Shown here in pieces: positions 7,958 through 17,376 of a stretch of 64,000 bases of DNA. The position numbers and the translations under genes are program-made. The notes below the pieces were generated by a model. That model saw nothing but the letters and a program-made list of their open reading frames with translations. It had not been told where the DNA came from and searched no databases. Where the stretch lies: contig JACNKX010000081.1 of assembly GCA_014381825.1 (NCBI GenBank), forward strand, positions 62,001-126,000, read 5' to 3'. The stretch is from Planctomycetota bacterium. Lineage in GTDB: Bacteria; Planctomycetota; Planctomycetia; Pirellulales; Pirellulaceae. Numbering within the stretch: the first letter of the stretch is position 1; the number at the start of each line of letters is the position of its first letter.

Positions 7958-10900
7958 ATGATCTCTTCTCCCGATGTTCGCCCAACGTGGGTGATCTTCC
8001 TGATATCGATTTGCACATCCCTCGCGCTGAATGGATGCTCGCGCTCGAAGTACCGCCTACAAGCAGACCGTGAAGCGTACGACGTCATTGCCGAACGGAA
8101 CTGCGATCCAAGATGGACTGCCGCCAACTATGGCGTCGACATCGATCCGCGCAGCCGATACTTCGATCCTTATGACCCCGACCATTCGCCCATGCCAACG
8201 GACGATCCGGCGTCGCACGACTACATGCGGTTCGTCGACGGGAAGAAGGGTTGGAAGCACTGGCATGACAACGGCGACCGATACGAGTTAGAAAACCCCG
8301 CGTGGCGAGCAGTGCTGGCCGAGTATGTCGAGACGACCGAGGATGGCTCGGTCAAGATTGACGTCGACTCCGCGCTCAGGCTCGCTTACGTTCACTCACC
8401 TTCTCACCAGAATCAATTGGAGACACTCTATCTATCCGCCTTGGACGTCACCGGGGAACGCTTCAGATTGGACACACAGTTCTTCGGTGGATACGACGCT
8501 CGATATAACCATCAAGGCGGGCTGATCCCACCGTCGCTTCGTTATGTTCCAGCCCTGGGTCGATTTGCCATTAGTCCCGCGATCGCCGGTGATGGAGTCG
8601 AGAACAATCTTGTGACACTCGGCCGTCCGTTTGGAGCGAACCCCGCCTTGCAGGCACGTCGGCAACTCGCCACGGCGGGCCAATTGCTGGCCGGATTTGC
8701 CAACTCTTTCGTCTTCGAGTTTACCGGCGGTGACGCGAACCTGACCTCTTCGCTGGCGAATTTTTCGTTTATCCAGCCCTTGCTGCGCGGGGCAGGCAAA
8801 GACGTCGCTCTTGAACAACTGACTCGCGACGAAAGAAACCTATTGGCTAACTTGCGAGCCTACGGTCAGTTTCGTCAAGGCTTCTATACGCAGGTCGCGA
8901 TCGGCGAACTGGGCGTTACGGGACCGCAGCGAGGCGGAAGCAGTACGACGCTTCAATCGTTTTCCGGATCGGGAGGCGTCAGCGGCTATCTCGGTCTCCT
9001 CCAACAAAGCCAGAGGATCCGCAACAGCGAAGACAACCTCAGCCTCCAAGAGCGGACATTGGCCCGCTTAGAAGCACTCTATGACAACGATTTGACCACC
9101 TTAGTACAGGTCTATCAGTTTCGACAGAGTGTCGAAGACCAACGATCCGAGTTACTGCTGAGCCGCAATGCGCTCAAGCTCGCGCTCGATCGCTATAAGA
9201 CCGGCACCCTTGGCTTGCCGCCGGATCTGCCCGTCGAATTGGACGAAAGTTTGATACGCCAGTTTCAACTTATTCCTCGCGAGGCAACCACGATCCAAGA
9301 CTCGCTCCTCATTCTGCAGCGTCGCGTTGGCGAGGTTGCTGAGCTGCTGGATCTTCTTGGCGAGATCGCCGAGCTGCGGAATACGCTTGGGGCGTTGCCG
9401 GTAGATGTGGGAGTCGAGCCGAGTCGTGAGTTCCTGTCAGACGTCGTACGAGTCGTGGAAGCCGTGCAACCTCGACTCGATGATCTGCAGGTCGACCTCG
9501 CACACTTGGAAGAGGCGGGGCTCGCTCGCGAACAAGCGCTGACCGACGAGGAAAGACAGCTAATCCAAGTCGTCAAACAACGACTTCGCGAAGGGCCAGC
9601 GGACCTGGCGAAGCAGTTCGACGAAGCGAAAGACAAACTGCGGACACTTAACTCTGAGCTGTCTGAACAGAACAAGGCTCTCACCGTTAGTGAAAACGTC
9701 GTCTGGCTGGGTGAACTTCTTCGCCTGAGCCAGGGCTGCTTCCTGGTCCAAGCGCGAGCTCGCCGTGTTGAGAGTGAACCGATTCAAGTCCTGACCGATC
9801 TCTCCGAGCTTATCGAACTGGCCCAGCAGCTTTTCGACACCGTGCGGGAAGACCTTGCTCACATGGAGGCGGTCGTGCGGCAGCGCGAACAAACGATGAC
9901 CAACGCGGAGAGAGAATCGTTCCAACTTGAACGGGCTCGGCTCAGTCAGCTGTTCAACGACCTTGAACATGGGCCGCGGGGTTTCGATGTAGCGGTAACG
10001 GAACTGGAAAGACTCCGCGACGGGCTCTCCGACCAGACTCGACGTGAAACGACGCGGGGGCTAATTTCGTGGGTCCAAGAGTTCCTGCAGGTCGTCGAGC
10101 GACTAGTCCTTGTTCCGGCGCAAGCCCGCCTTGAATTGATCATGGTTGAATCCATCAATTTAGGCGCAGAGGATGCGTTCCAAGTTGCCCTGTCGAACCG
10201 TTTGGATTTCATGAACGGTCGAGCGGCGCTCGTTGACAACTGGCGATTGATCCAATTCAATGCCGACGCTCTGCAATCGGTAGTAAACGTGACGGCGGAC
10301 GCAGACGTTCGGACGTCGAGAAACAATCCGGTCAGTTTTCGCGCGCCGACGGGAACGGCTCGGCTCGGCTTGGAATTCGATGCTCCGATTACCCGATTGC
10401 TGGAGAGAAACACCTACCGCGAGTCGCTGATCAGCTACCAACGGAATCGTCGCAACCTGATCCAATCACGCGACTCGCTGAACCTGGGAATCCGCGCCTT
10501 GATTCGGAATCTTGAACAGCTTCGCCAGAACCTCGAGATCCAACGTCGAGCCGTTACGATTGCCATGCGGCGCGTTGATCAGACGCAACTAAACCTGAAT
10601 CCTCCTCGTGCGCCCGCGCAACCCGGATTCCGACCGGGGATCGATAACACCTTGGCGACACAGTTGCTGGGGGCACAGACTGCTTTGCGCAACACGCAGA
10701 ACAGCTTCCTTGCCGTTTGGCTAAACTACTACGCGACACGGATGCGGCTTTACCGCGAACTCGGCATCATGATGCTCGATCCGGATGGTCGGTGGATGGA
10801 GTATCCAATCGAAGGCTCGGATACGGGCGTGCCGCTAAATGGCGACGATTCAGGCGCAGAAGAACTGCCATTGCCTCCGATGATCCCGGCTAATTGGATA

Positions 10901-11035
10901 CAGACCGCCGGACCCCAGTCACGGTCCGACGGGCCGCCTCCGGTTCTGGTCCAGGCGACAAGCTACTCCGTGCCGATACGAACGCATGGATTGCAGCGGT
11001 TACCACCGACCGAGAACACGTCGGGTACAAACTGA
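7958..11035 (+). CDS. TolC-family outer-membrane efflux lipoprotein with large coiled-coil insertion
   Basis: The ATG at 7958 (MISSPDVRP) is preferred over the upstream TTG at 7940. The product is about 1025 residues, twice the usual TolC length. A hydrophobic leader ends in SLALNGC, a lipobox that places it in the outer membrane. The first TolC-like half follows (VDSALRLAYVHSPSHQNQLE and later NSEDNLSLQERTLARLEALY). A helical insert of some 280 residues then separates it from the second half. The second half resumes with LGAEDAFQVALSNRLDFMNG near residue 725 and ends with LNYYATRMRLYRELGIMM. The insert is heptad-rich and contains two look-alike segments, near DLAHLEEAGLAREQALTDEE and DLAHMEAVVRQREQTMTNAE, so it probably arose by duplication. 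The gene leads the adaptor/permease cluster and is probably its outer-membrane channel. Confidence 0.85.
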   Translation: MISSPDVRPTWVIFLISICTSLALNGCSRSKYRLQADREAYDVIAERNCDPRWTAANYGVDIDPRSRYFDPYDPDHSPMPTDDPASHDYMRFVDGKKGWKHWHDNGDRYELENPAWRAVLAEYVETTEDGSVKIDVDSALRLAYVHSPSHQNQLETLYLSALDVTGERFRLDTQFFGGYDARYNHQGGLIPPSLRYVPALGRFAISPAIAGDGVENNLVTLGRPFGANPALQARRQLATAGQLLAGFANSFVFEFTGGDANLTSSLANFSFIQPLLRGAGKDVALEQLTRDERNLLANLRAYGQFRQGFYTQVAIGELGVTGPQRGGSSTTLQSFSGSGGVSGYLGLLQQSQRIRNSEDNLSLQERTLARLEALYDNDLTTLVQVYQFRQSVEDQRSELLLSRNALKLALDRYKTGTLGLPPDLPVELDESLIRQFQLIPREATTIQDSLLILQRRVGEVAELLDLLGEIAELRNTLGALPVDVGVEPSREFLSDVVRVVEAVQPRLDDLQVDLAHLEEAGLAREQALTDEERQLIQVVKQRLREGPADLAKQFDEAKDKLRTLNSELSEQNKALTVSENVVWLGELLRLSQGCFLVQARARRVESEPIQVLTDLSELIELAQQLFDTVREDLAHMEAVVRQREQTMTNAERESFQLERARLSQLFNDLEHGPRGFDVAVTELERLRDGLSDQTRRETTRGLISWVQEFLQVVERLVLVPAQARLELIMVESINLGAEDAFQVALSNRLDFMNGRAALVDNWRLIQFNADALQSVVNVTADADVRTSRNNPVSFRAPTGTARLGLEFDAPITRLLERNTYRESLISYQRNRRNLIQSRDSLNLGIRALIRNLEQLRQNLEIQRRAVTIAMRRVDQTQLNLNPPRAPAQPGFRPGIDNTLATQLLGAQTALRNTQNSFLAVWLNYYATRMRLYRELGIMMLDPDGRWMEYPIEGSDTGVPLNGDDSGAEELPLPPMIPANWIQTAGPQSRSDGPPPVLVQATSYSVPIRTHGLQRLPPTENTSGTN

Positions 11036-11044
11036 TACACTAGG

Positions 11045-11173
11045 GCTCTGTCACAGCTAAGAATTAGGGTTGGGTGGCTGGGGTCGAGTCTTCGAGCCCC
11101 CAGGCTGGCGATGCTGGGGGCTCGAAGACTCGACCCCAGCCACCCTAAGATTAAGCTGTGACAAAGCACTAGG
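11045..11173. repeat. Large palindromic element (MITE- or REPIN-like)
   Basis: The core is a perfect inverted repeat of 29 bases, at 11075-11103 and 11114-11142, around a 10-base loop. The arms begin TGGCTGGGGTCGAGTCTTCG. Imperfect outer arms extend the symmetry to TTAGGG/CCCTAA and to GTCACAGCT/AGCTGTGAC at the edges, so the whole element spans about 130 bases. It lies just after the TolC-like stop and could fold in RNA. It lacks a T-tract, so a mobile repeat explains it better than an ordinary terminator. The remaining bases up to 11522 hold one more repeat (11199-11275) and nothing else I recognise. Confidence 0.8.
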
Positions 11174-11198
11174 GCGGTTTCCCAGTAGTGGTCGCAGA

Positions 11199-11275
11199 AG
11201 TCGCAAGACTTCCGAATCTGAAGGGCTGAACTCTTGCGAGTCCAGCTACGGCGATCCGAGAACCGGGATAAGCTG
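11199..11275. repeat. AGTCGCAAGACTT repeat, copy 1
   Basis: AGTCGCAAGACTT at 11199-11211 is followed 18 bases later by an imperfect inverse (ACTCTTGCGAGT, 11230-11241) and by CCAGCTACGGCGATCCGAGAAC. Related copies occur at 12988-13037 and 14501-14534, in the gaps between the downstream adaptor genes. The copies share the tail CTACG...CGAGAAC in two cases. This is a short dispersed palindrome family concentrated in this operon. Confidence 0.6.
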
Positions 11276-11522
11276 ATCCAGCGCAACTCGTTACAACGGC
11301 GTCGACCGCAGCGTGGCCTTCGATCGTCGACAGTGCATCGTTTAGATACACACTGTTACAGATCGCTCGCCCAGAAAGACTCTCGGCAGTCGTCGGCTAT
11401 TCCACCTCGGATAACCTCCTGGCTAGAATGGTAAGTTGAGATTGGTTTGCCAAGTATCTGTCGTAGCGCAGGATTTTATCCCTCTTGGCAAGTTGTCTTC
11501 CGACTTTTTACGGAGACCGATC

Positions 11523-12980
11523 ATGTCGACCGCCACACAGGCATCGCCAAGTCGCACCGCAGCGCCAGAGAGTGAGTCGCGCAGCAAGTTCTGGACGAGA
11601 AGTCTCCTCGTCGTGATTGCCATCGCGTTGATCGGAGTCACGACGGTGTTTGTGTCCGGGGCGATAGCACCGGCAGAGACCGGCCCCAAACTGACTCACA
11701 AGATCACGCGTGGAAACTTGCTCGTCACGGTAACCGAGCAAGGGACGCTGGAGAGTTCTAATAATACGGAAGTCAAATGCACGATCCGAGGTTACAGCAC
11801 TGTCACTTGGGTAATCCCTGCTGGCAGCGTGGTACAGTCAGGCGACGAATTGGTCAGGCTGGATACGAAGATTCTCGATGAGCAATACAGTCTGACGAAG
11901 ACGAATACCTTTATCGCGAAGGCGACACGAGCGCGAACTGACGCGAATGTGAAAAGGGCAACGATCGCGATCGATGCTTATAAGGAAGGCAGATTTCGGT
12001 CGCAGTTGGAGTCGCTGAAGAAGGAACTGGAAGCAAAGGAACGGAATCTGCGTACCGCGCACAAGATGCTTGAACGTTCTGAAAAGTTGTTCAAGCAGGG
12101 CTACGTTACTGAATTGGAAGTGGATGGGAACGCGTTCACTGTCACGCAAGCTGAGTTGGAACTGAAAGTCAAAGAGACCGAGATTAAGGTACTGAACGAC
12201 TTCACAAAGAAAATGATGTTGGAGACGCTGAACGGCGACCTGACCGCCAGCGAATCGAAGCTGGCAGCGGATGATGCGGGGCTCGAGATGGAAATCAAAC
12301 GCCAAGATCGCGCTTTGGAGGAACTCAACGCCTGCGTCATTAAGGCTGAAAGGAGCGGATTGGTGATTTACCCTTCGGCGGCAGCCTGGAAGCGAACTCC
12401 CGACATCACGGAGGGCGCGACGGTACGGAAGGATCAAGTCCTGTTGCTGATGCCCGACTTGACCAAGATGCAAGTCAAAGTGGGAATTCACGAATCGATC
12501 ATTGACCGAGTTCGTCCTGGACTCAAGGCGCTCGTTACGCTTCCAGACAGGACGCTCGAGGCCACCGTGTCCACGGTCGCGTCCGTGACTAGACCGGCAG
12601 GTTGGTGGACCGGAAACGTCGTGAAGTACGACACGATCATCGAGCTGCCCGAGGACGAGGGACTGAAACCCGGCATGAGCGCCGAGGTGGAAGTGGTCAT
12701 GGCCGTGCATGAAGATGTTCTCACGATCCCCGTCGCGGCGGTAGTGGAAACTGATAAAGGCGACTTCTGTTGGGTCAAGACGATCGAGGGAGTTGCACGA
12801 CGTTCGCTACAACTGGGCGATAGCAACGACGTTTTCATTGTTGTCGGGGCCGGTCTGAAGGAAGGGGAAGAGGTCGTACTCAATCCAACTGCATTCGTCG
12901 AGGAAGCACAAACAGACGCGTTACGGACACTCAAAGAAACAAAGCCAGCCGCAGCGGATGCACCGGAGGTATCGGAGTAG
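11523..12980 (+). CDS. HlyD/MFP-type periplasmic adaptor, copy 1
   Basis: The start is ATG 11523 (MSTATQASPS), supported by a GGAG ribosome-binding site seven bases upstream. A longer frame exists but begins with a poor, non-hydrophobic leader. The protein is 485 residues, with a single N-terminal membrane anchor at about 25-45. It then shows the barrel-sandwich half-motif TEQGTLESSNNTEVKC, a long alpha-helical hairpin (about 125-275), the second lipoyl half (IKAERSGLVIYP), and a beta-barrel region with TRPAGWWTGNVVKYDTIIEL and GLKPGMSAEVEV. These are hallmarks of membrane-fusion proteins linking an inner-membrane transporter to a TolC-type channel. It is the first of three paralogous neighbours, upstream of a MacB-type permease. 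Confidence 0.88.
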   Translation: MSTATQASPSRTAAPESESRSKFWTRSLLVVIAIALIGVTTVFVSGAIAPAETGPKLTHKITRGNLLVTVTEQGTLESSNNTEVKCTIRGYSTVTWVIPAGSVVQSGDELVRLDTKILDEQYSLTKTNTFIAKATRARTDANVKRATIAIDAYKEGRFRSQLESLKKELEAKERNLRTAHKMLERSEKLFKQGYVTELEVDGNAFTVTQAELELKVKETEIKVLNDFTKKMMLETLNGDLTASESKLAADDAGLEMEIKRQDRALEELNACVIKAERSGLVIYPSAAAWKRTPDITEGATVRKDQVLLLMPDLTKMQVKVGIHESIIDRVRPGLKALVTLPDRTLEATVSTVASVTRPAGWWTGNVVKYDTIIELPEDEGLKPGMSAEVEVVMAVHEDVLTIPVAAVVETDKGDFCWVKTIEGVARRSLQLGDSNDVFIVVGAGLKEGEEVVLNPTAFVEEAQTDALRTLKETKPAAADAPEVSE

Positions 12981-12987
12981 TAGCTGG

Positions 12988-13037
12988 AGTCGCAAGACTT
13001 TGTGCTGATCGCGAACCATTTCCGAAGTCTTGCGACT
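12988..13037. repeat. AGTCGCAAGACTT repeat, copy 2 (perfect hairpin)
   Basis: Arms AGTCGCAAGACTT (12988-13000) and AAGTCTTGCGACT (13025-13037) pair perfectly around a 24-base loop. The hairpin starts seven bases after the stop of adaptor 1 and ends 33 bases before adaptor 2. It could modulate readthrough or protect mRNA, but there is no T-tract. Confidence 0.75.
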
Positions 13038-13070
13038 TCGGTGACGTGAGACTTCCCGAAAGATTAATTC

Positions 13071-14495
13071 ATGGCGACAGACGGACATTCGGAATCGCAG
13101 AGTTCCACAGGCCGCTGGTGGATATTTGGCCTGCTGACCATCGGTGTCATCGGCTTGGTGGGATCTGCCGCCGCAATCATTCCTGACGGCAACTCATCAC
13201 GTGAGTTCGGTCCCGCGCTGACGCACACGATAGCACGCGGTGACCTCCTCGTCACGGTAACTGAACAAGGAACTCTCGAAAGTTCCAACAACACGGAGAT
13301 CAAATGTAAAGTCCGGGGTGACAACACGATCATCAGCGTGATCGAAAGCGGTACGTACGTGCAGCCTGGAGACGAGTTAGTCAGGTTGGATACGCTCTTT
13401 ATCGAAGAGGAGATCAGCGAGCGAACGAAGTTCGCTCATCTAGCGCGTTCCGAAGTCGCGCGATCCAAGGCGGATGTGGCGCGAGCGGAGATCGCGATCG
13501 AGGAGTATCTGCAAGGTAGGTTTGTCTCCGATTTAGCGACGCTGAATAAAGACTTGACGATTTCTAAGTCGAGGCATCTCACCGCAATCAACATGCTTGC
13601 CCATTCTAAAATGATGGCAGAGAGCGGCTACGTCAGTGAATTGGATGTCGAAGAGAGAGAGTTCATGGTCTCGCAGGCCGATTTAGATCTGAAACTCACA
13701 CAGACCAGGATCGATGTGCTGAAGCGATTCACGAAGGAAGAGGAGTTGGCAACGCTGAACGGCGACTTGAATGCCGCTAAGGCGCAATACGAAGCAGTCA
13801 AGGAGCGGGCCTATGCGGATGAGAGGCGACTCTTGCGCGCCCAGGAGGAATACAAGTACTGCGTGGTGACCGCCGAACGGAGCGGTATGGTAATTTATCC
13901 CACAGGTGAGCAATGGAAAGAAGCACCTGAAATCGAGGAAGGTGCGACCGTGCATAAGGATCAGGTGCTCCTGCTGATGCCCGACATGTCTCATATGCAA
14001 GTGAAGGTTGGCATCCACGAATCCATCATCGACCGTATCGCACCGGGGCTGACCGCGAAAGTAACGTTGCCGGGAAAGACGCTTGATGGCGAAGTTACCT
14101 CGGTCGCGGCGGTTGCACAGCCAGCAGGTTGGTGGACCGGAAACGTCGTGAAGTATGACACGTACGTCGAGCTGCCACCGGGACAAGAACTAAAACCCGG
14201 CATGAGCGTTGCGGTTGAAGTCATCATGGCGCGCCACGAGAGCGTGTTGATGATACCCACAGCTGCGGTTGTAGAAACCAATCAGGGACACGCCTGCTGG
14301 GTCGAGACGGCCAAGGGAATCGAACGTCGAGCACTGCAGCTCGGCGACAGTAGCGACATGTTTCTTGTCGTCGAGGCGGGATTGGAGGAAGCGGATGAAG
14401 TTGTGCTGAATCCGCTGGCTCACATCGAGGAAGCACAGATCGAGGCGGCTAAGACGCTTGAAGAAACCAAGCAGCGCGAGTTGGATTTGATGTAG
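13071..14495 (+). CDS. HlyD/MFP-type periplasmic adaptor, copy 2
   Basis: This 474-residue paralogue has the same layout as its neighbours: an N-terminal anchor (about 20-42), a lipoyl half-motif (VTEQGTLESSNNTEIKC), a helical hairpin (about 110-260), a second lipoyl half (VTAERSGMVIYP), and the AQPAGWWTGNVVKYDTYVEL and ELKPGMSVAVEV strands. It differs most in the hairpin, which is the part that docks on the TolC channel. The start ATG at 13071 follows a GAAAGATT stretch with only a weak ribosome-binding site. It lies between two palindromic repeat copies. I infer either a mixed adaptor ring or alternative adaptors sharing one permease. Confidence 0.88.
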   Translation: MATDGHSESQSSTGRWWIFGLLTIGVIGLVGSAAAIIPDGNSSREFGPALTHTIARGDLLVTVTEQGTLESSNNTEIKCKVRGDNTIISVIESGTYVQPGDELVRLDTLFIEEEISERTKFAHLARSEVARSKADVARAEIAIEEYLQGRFVSDLATLNKDLTISKSRHLTAINMLAHSKMMAESGYVSELDVEEREFMVSQADLDLKLTQTRIDVLKRFTKEEELATLNGDLNAAKAQYEAVKERAYADERRLLRAQEEYKYCVVTAERSGMVIYPTGEQWKEAPEIEEGATVHKDQVLLLMPDMSHMQVKVGIHESIIDRIAPGLTAKVTLPGKTLDGEVTSVAAVAQPAGWWTGNVVKYDTYVELPPGQELKPGMSVAVEVIMARHESVLMIPTAAVVETNQGHACWVETAKGIERRALQLGDSSDMFLVVEAGLEEADEVVLNPLAHIEEAQIEAAKTLEETKQRELDLM

Positions 14496-14500
14496 CTGCA

Positions 14501-14534
14501 GTCTTGCGACTCCGACTACGTTAATTCGAGAACG
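14501..14534. repeat. AGTCTTGCGACT repeat, copy 3 (half element)
   Basis: AGTCTTGCGACT at 14501-14512 is followed by CCGACTACGTTAATTCGAGAAC. This matches the right half of the copy at 11199-11275. Only one arm remains, so it cannot form the hairpin. It fills the 43-base gap between adaptors 2 and 3. Confidence 0.55.
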
Positions 14535-14538
14535 ATTT

Positions 14539-15984
14539 ATGGCAACCGACAACCTTCCAGATACTACAAGAAGTCGATGGTGGAAACGCGGTCTGATCGC
14601 ATGCTGCGGGATCGCTGTATTGGCATACGCGGTCGTGCTGATCGCTGGCTCCATGTCATCACGTGAGATCGGACCCAGGCTGACTCACACGATCACACGC
14701 GGCGACCTGCTCGTCACGGTAACCGAACAAGGGACCACAGAGAGTGCCGAGAATACGGAAATCAAATGCAAAGTCCGAGGTCAGAACACTGTCATCTGGG
14801 TAATCGAGAGCGGGACCGTGGTGGAGCCCGGTGACGAATTGGTCAGACTGGATACGCTGTACATCCAAGAGCAAATCGACGAGCGCACGAAATACTCCAA
14901 TTGGTCGAGGTCAGCTGCTGAACACTCCAAAGCGAGAGTGGCGGCCTCGGAACTCGCAGTCCCAGAATACGAACAGGGCACATATGTCACGGAGTTGATG
15001 ACGGCCGAGAAGGACTTAGTGATCGCCGAGTCGAGACTAGGTAGCGCGAAGGACATACTCAGGCATACCAAACAGTTGGCCGAGAGTGGTTACAAAAGCG
15101 AATTGGATGTCGAGGAAAGAGAGTTTTCGGTCGCACAGGCTGATTTAGAAGTAAAGCTTAAAAGGACTCAGCTCGATGTTCTGAAACGATTTACAAAGAA
15201 AGAGCAGTTGCAAACGCTGAAGGGCAACTTGACTGCGACCAAAGCAACACACGAGGCCAACGCGGAGCGGGCCGTGGCTGACGAGTCGCGTCGCGCGCGT
15301 GCGGCTGAAGAATTAGAGTTCTGTGTGGTCCGGGCTGAAAGGGGCGGCTTAGTAATTCACCCCAATGCAGCTCAGTGGGAGACCGCACCGATCGAAGAAG
15401 GTGCCGTCGTATACAAGGATCGAGTCATGCTGCTGATGCCCGACCTTTCCCAAATGCAAGTGAAAGTTGGCGTTCACGAATCCACTATCGATCGCATGAA
15501 ACCCGGACTGACTGCGAAGGTGACCCTACCCAATATGACGCTCGATGGAACGGTCACCTCCGTGGCGTCGGTCACCAGGCCAGCAGGTTGGTGGACCGGA
15601 AACGCTGTCAAATACGATACGCTCATTGGGCTTCCGGAGGGACAAGGGCTGAGGCCCGGAATGAGTGCCGAAGTCGAAGTGTTAGTCGCTCGGTACGAGA
15701 ACGTGTTGAAGATACCTGTCGCCGCGATCGTGGAAACCGACGAAGGTAATTTCTGTTGGGTCAAGACGATTGAAGGGAGTGAACGGCGTGCGATCCTGCT
15801 AGGCGACAGTAACGACGTCTTTACGGTCGTTAAAGAAGGTCTCCAAGAAGGTGACGAAGTCGTGCTGAATCCCACCGCATTTCGACATATTCAATCAGCT
15901 GCAAAGACGAGTGATGAAGCCATCATGGGAGAGACGAGTTCCGCCAAGAACGCCAAGAGTTCTAAATCACCGGAAAGCAATTAG
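14539..15984 (+). CDS. HlyD/MFP-type periplasmic adaptor, copy 3
   Basis: This 481-residue paralogue of the two preceding genes is closest to copy 2 in the hairpin region (SGYKSELDVEEREFSVAQAD against SGYVSELDVEEREFMVSQAD). The membrane anchor is at about 15-38. The lipoyl halves are VTEQGTTESAENTEIKC and VRAERGGLVIHP. The conserved TRPAGWWTGNAVKYDTLIGL and GLRPGMSAEVEV are present. The serine- and lysine-rich C-terminus (SSAKNAKSSKSPESN) is specific to this copy. It ends 42 bases before the permease start, with no promoter-like gap, so the adaptors and the permease look like one transcription unit. Confidence 0.88.
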   Translation: MATDNLPDTTRSRWWKRGLIACCGIAVLAYAVVLIAGSMSSREIGPRLTHTITRGDLLVTVTEQGTTESAENTEIKCKVRGQNTVIWVIESGTVVEPGDELVRLDTLYIQEQIDERTKYSNWSRSAAEHSKARVAASELAVPEYEQGTYVTELMTAEKDLVIAESRLGSAKDILRHTKQLAESGYKSELDVEEREFSVAQADLEVKLKRTQLDVLKRFTKKEQLQTLKGNLTATKATHEANAERAVADESRRARAAEELEFCVVRAERGGLVIHPNAAQWETAPIEEGAVVYKDRVMLLMPDLSQMQVKVGVHESTIDRMKPGLTAKVTLPNMTLDGTVTSVASVTRPAGWWTGNAVKYDTLIGLPEGQGLRPGMSAEVEVLVARYENVLKIPVAAIVETDEGNFCWVKTIEGSERRAILLGDSNDVFTVVKEGLQEGDEVVLNPTAFRHIQSAAKTSDEAIMGETSSAKNAKSSKSPESN

Positions 15985-16026
15985 CATCAATCCGCGCTCC
16001 TTCTCGGAGAGCGTTCGTGAACCATC

Positions 16027-17343
16027 ATGAACAGTTCCCTCCTTCAAACCATTCAACTCGGCTTAAAGAGCCTGATGCTGCATAAGATGCGGACCGGGTT
16101 GGCCGCAATGGGCATTTTCATCGGCACCACAACCGTGATCTGGCTGGTCGCGATGGGCGAAGGTGTTAGCTACCGCGCGCAACAACAGATTCTGGAGCTT
16201 GGTGCCGCGAACATTATTGTAAGGACAAAGGAACCGAACGCAGGCAGCGAGGCACAGGACTCCAACAGTCGTGTCAAAACTTACGGCTTGCTGCGAAATG
16301 ACTATCGCCGAATCGTCGAGAACATTCCGAACATCCGCCGCGCCGTTCCGATGCGCGAACTTCGCTTTGAACTGCGTCTGGGGAACCGGACGGCCGATGC
16401 AAAGCTTGTCGGCTGCGTCGAAGACTACATCGAACTCAATCAGCTAGAGATAGCTCGTGGGCGATGGCTCACCCCGCGCGACCGCGGCAATAAAGTCGTG
16501 GTCCTAGCCGACGACACGGCGAAGCGTCTCTTTCCCTTTGAGAACCCGATTGGCCAGACAATCTGGGTTGGCAGCGAATTCTATAACGTGATTGGCCAAA
16601 CAAAGCCACGCACCGCTTCGGCCGCGATCGGCGGCAGCCTTGATTCCAGGGATTACAACCTGGATGCGTACATTCCGCTGAGGACGCTCCGTCAGCGAGT
16701 GGGCGATCTGGTAATGAAACGCGTTGGCGGCGAGTTTCAGGGTGAACAAGTCGAACTCAGCCAAATCACCGTTGAAGTCAACAACATCGAAGATGTCGAC
16801 GAAACAGCGGCGATCATTGAGACGCTGCTGGAGAAGTTTCACGAGAAGGAAGACTACGCGGTTGTTGTCCCCAAGGAGCTCCTACGCCAAGCCGAGCGAA
16901 CCCGAGCCATGTTCAACGTGCTGTTGGTCGTGATCGCGGGTATCTCACTGGTCGTTGGCGGCATCGGCATCATGAACATCATGCTGGCCACGGTGACGGA
17001 GCGGACTCGCGAGATCGGCATTCGGCGCGCGCTCGGTGCAACTCGCCAGCATATTATCCACCAATTCCTTACGGAAACCGTCGTCTTAACAGCGAGCGGC
17101 GGTCTATTGGGAGTTCTATTCGGACTTTCATGCGGCCCGCTGTTTCGAGGCATACGCGAGGCCGTCACGATGATGTCGCCAGACCTTTTGCCACCAATCA
17201 TTTATACGCTCGAACCGCGCATCGCTCCGTGGTCTGTCGCCCTGTCGTTGTTCATTTCGCTTGGCGTCGGACTGATCTTCGGAGTCTACCCAGCGCGACA
17301 AGCCGCCTACATGGATCCGATCGAAGCGTTACGACACGAATAA
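16027..17343 (+). CDS. MacB/FtsX-type ABC transporter permease
   Basis: This 438-residue protein has the MacB layout: a first membrane helix near residues 25-45 (TGLAAMGIFIGTTTVIWLVA), a large periplasmic MacB core region of about 240 residues, and three C-terminal membrane segments (about 295-320, 345-375 and 400-430). It contains the family signature ERTREIGIRRALGATRQHI near residue 325 and ends PIEALRHE, as these permeases do. MacB-type systems use ATP hydrolysis to drive export through an adaptor and TolC. Here the permease has no fused ATPase domain, and no separate ATPase gene lies within the cluster. The partner would have to be encoded elsewhere or be missing. Confidence 0.88.
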   Translation: MNSSLLQTIQLGLKSLMLHKMRTGLAAMGIFIGTTTVIWLVAMGEGVSYRAQQQILELGAANIIVRTKEPNAGSEAQDSNSRVKTYGLLRNDYRRIVENIPNIRRAVPMRELRFELRLGNRTADAKLVGCVEDYIELNQLEIARGRWLTPRDRGNKVVVLADDTAKRLFPFENPIGQTIWVGSEFYNVIGQTKPRTASAAIGGSLDSRDYNLDAYIPLRTLRQRVGDLVMKRVGGEFQGEQVELSQITVEVNNIEDVDETAAIIETLLEKFHEKEDYAVVVPKELLRQAERTRAMFNVLLVVIAGISLVVGGIGIMNIMLATVTERTREIGIRRALGATRQHIIHQFLTETVVLTASGGLLGVLFGLSCGPLFRGIREAVTMMSPDLLPPIIYTLEPRIAPWSVALSLFISLGVGLIFGVYPARQAAYMDPIEALRHE

Positions 17344-17376
17344 TCACGAGTGGCTTCCCAAGGCACGAATGTCTTC

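Noticed and set aside
11045-11173. Large palindrome considered as an intrinsic terminator
   Set aside because: There is no T-run and the symmetry extends far beyond a terminator stem; a dispersed repeat fits better.
11838-12710. 290-codon minus-strand ORF inside adaptor 1
   Set aside because: It is an antisense shadow of a clear HlyD-type gene.
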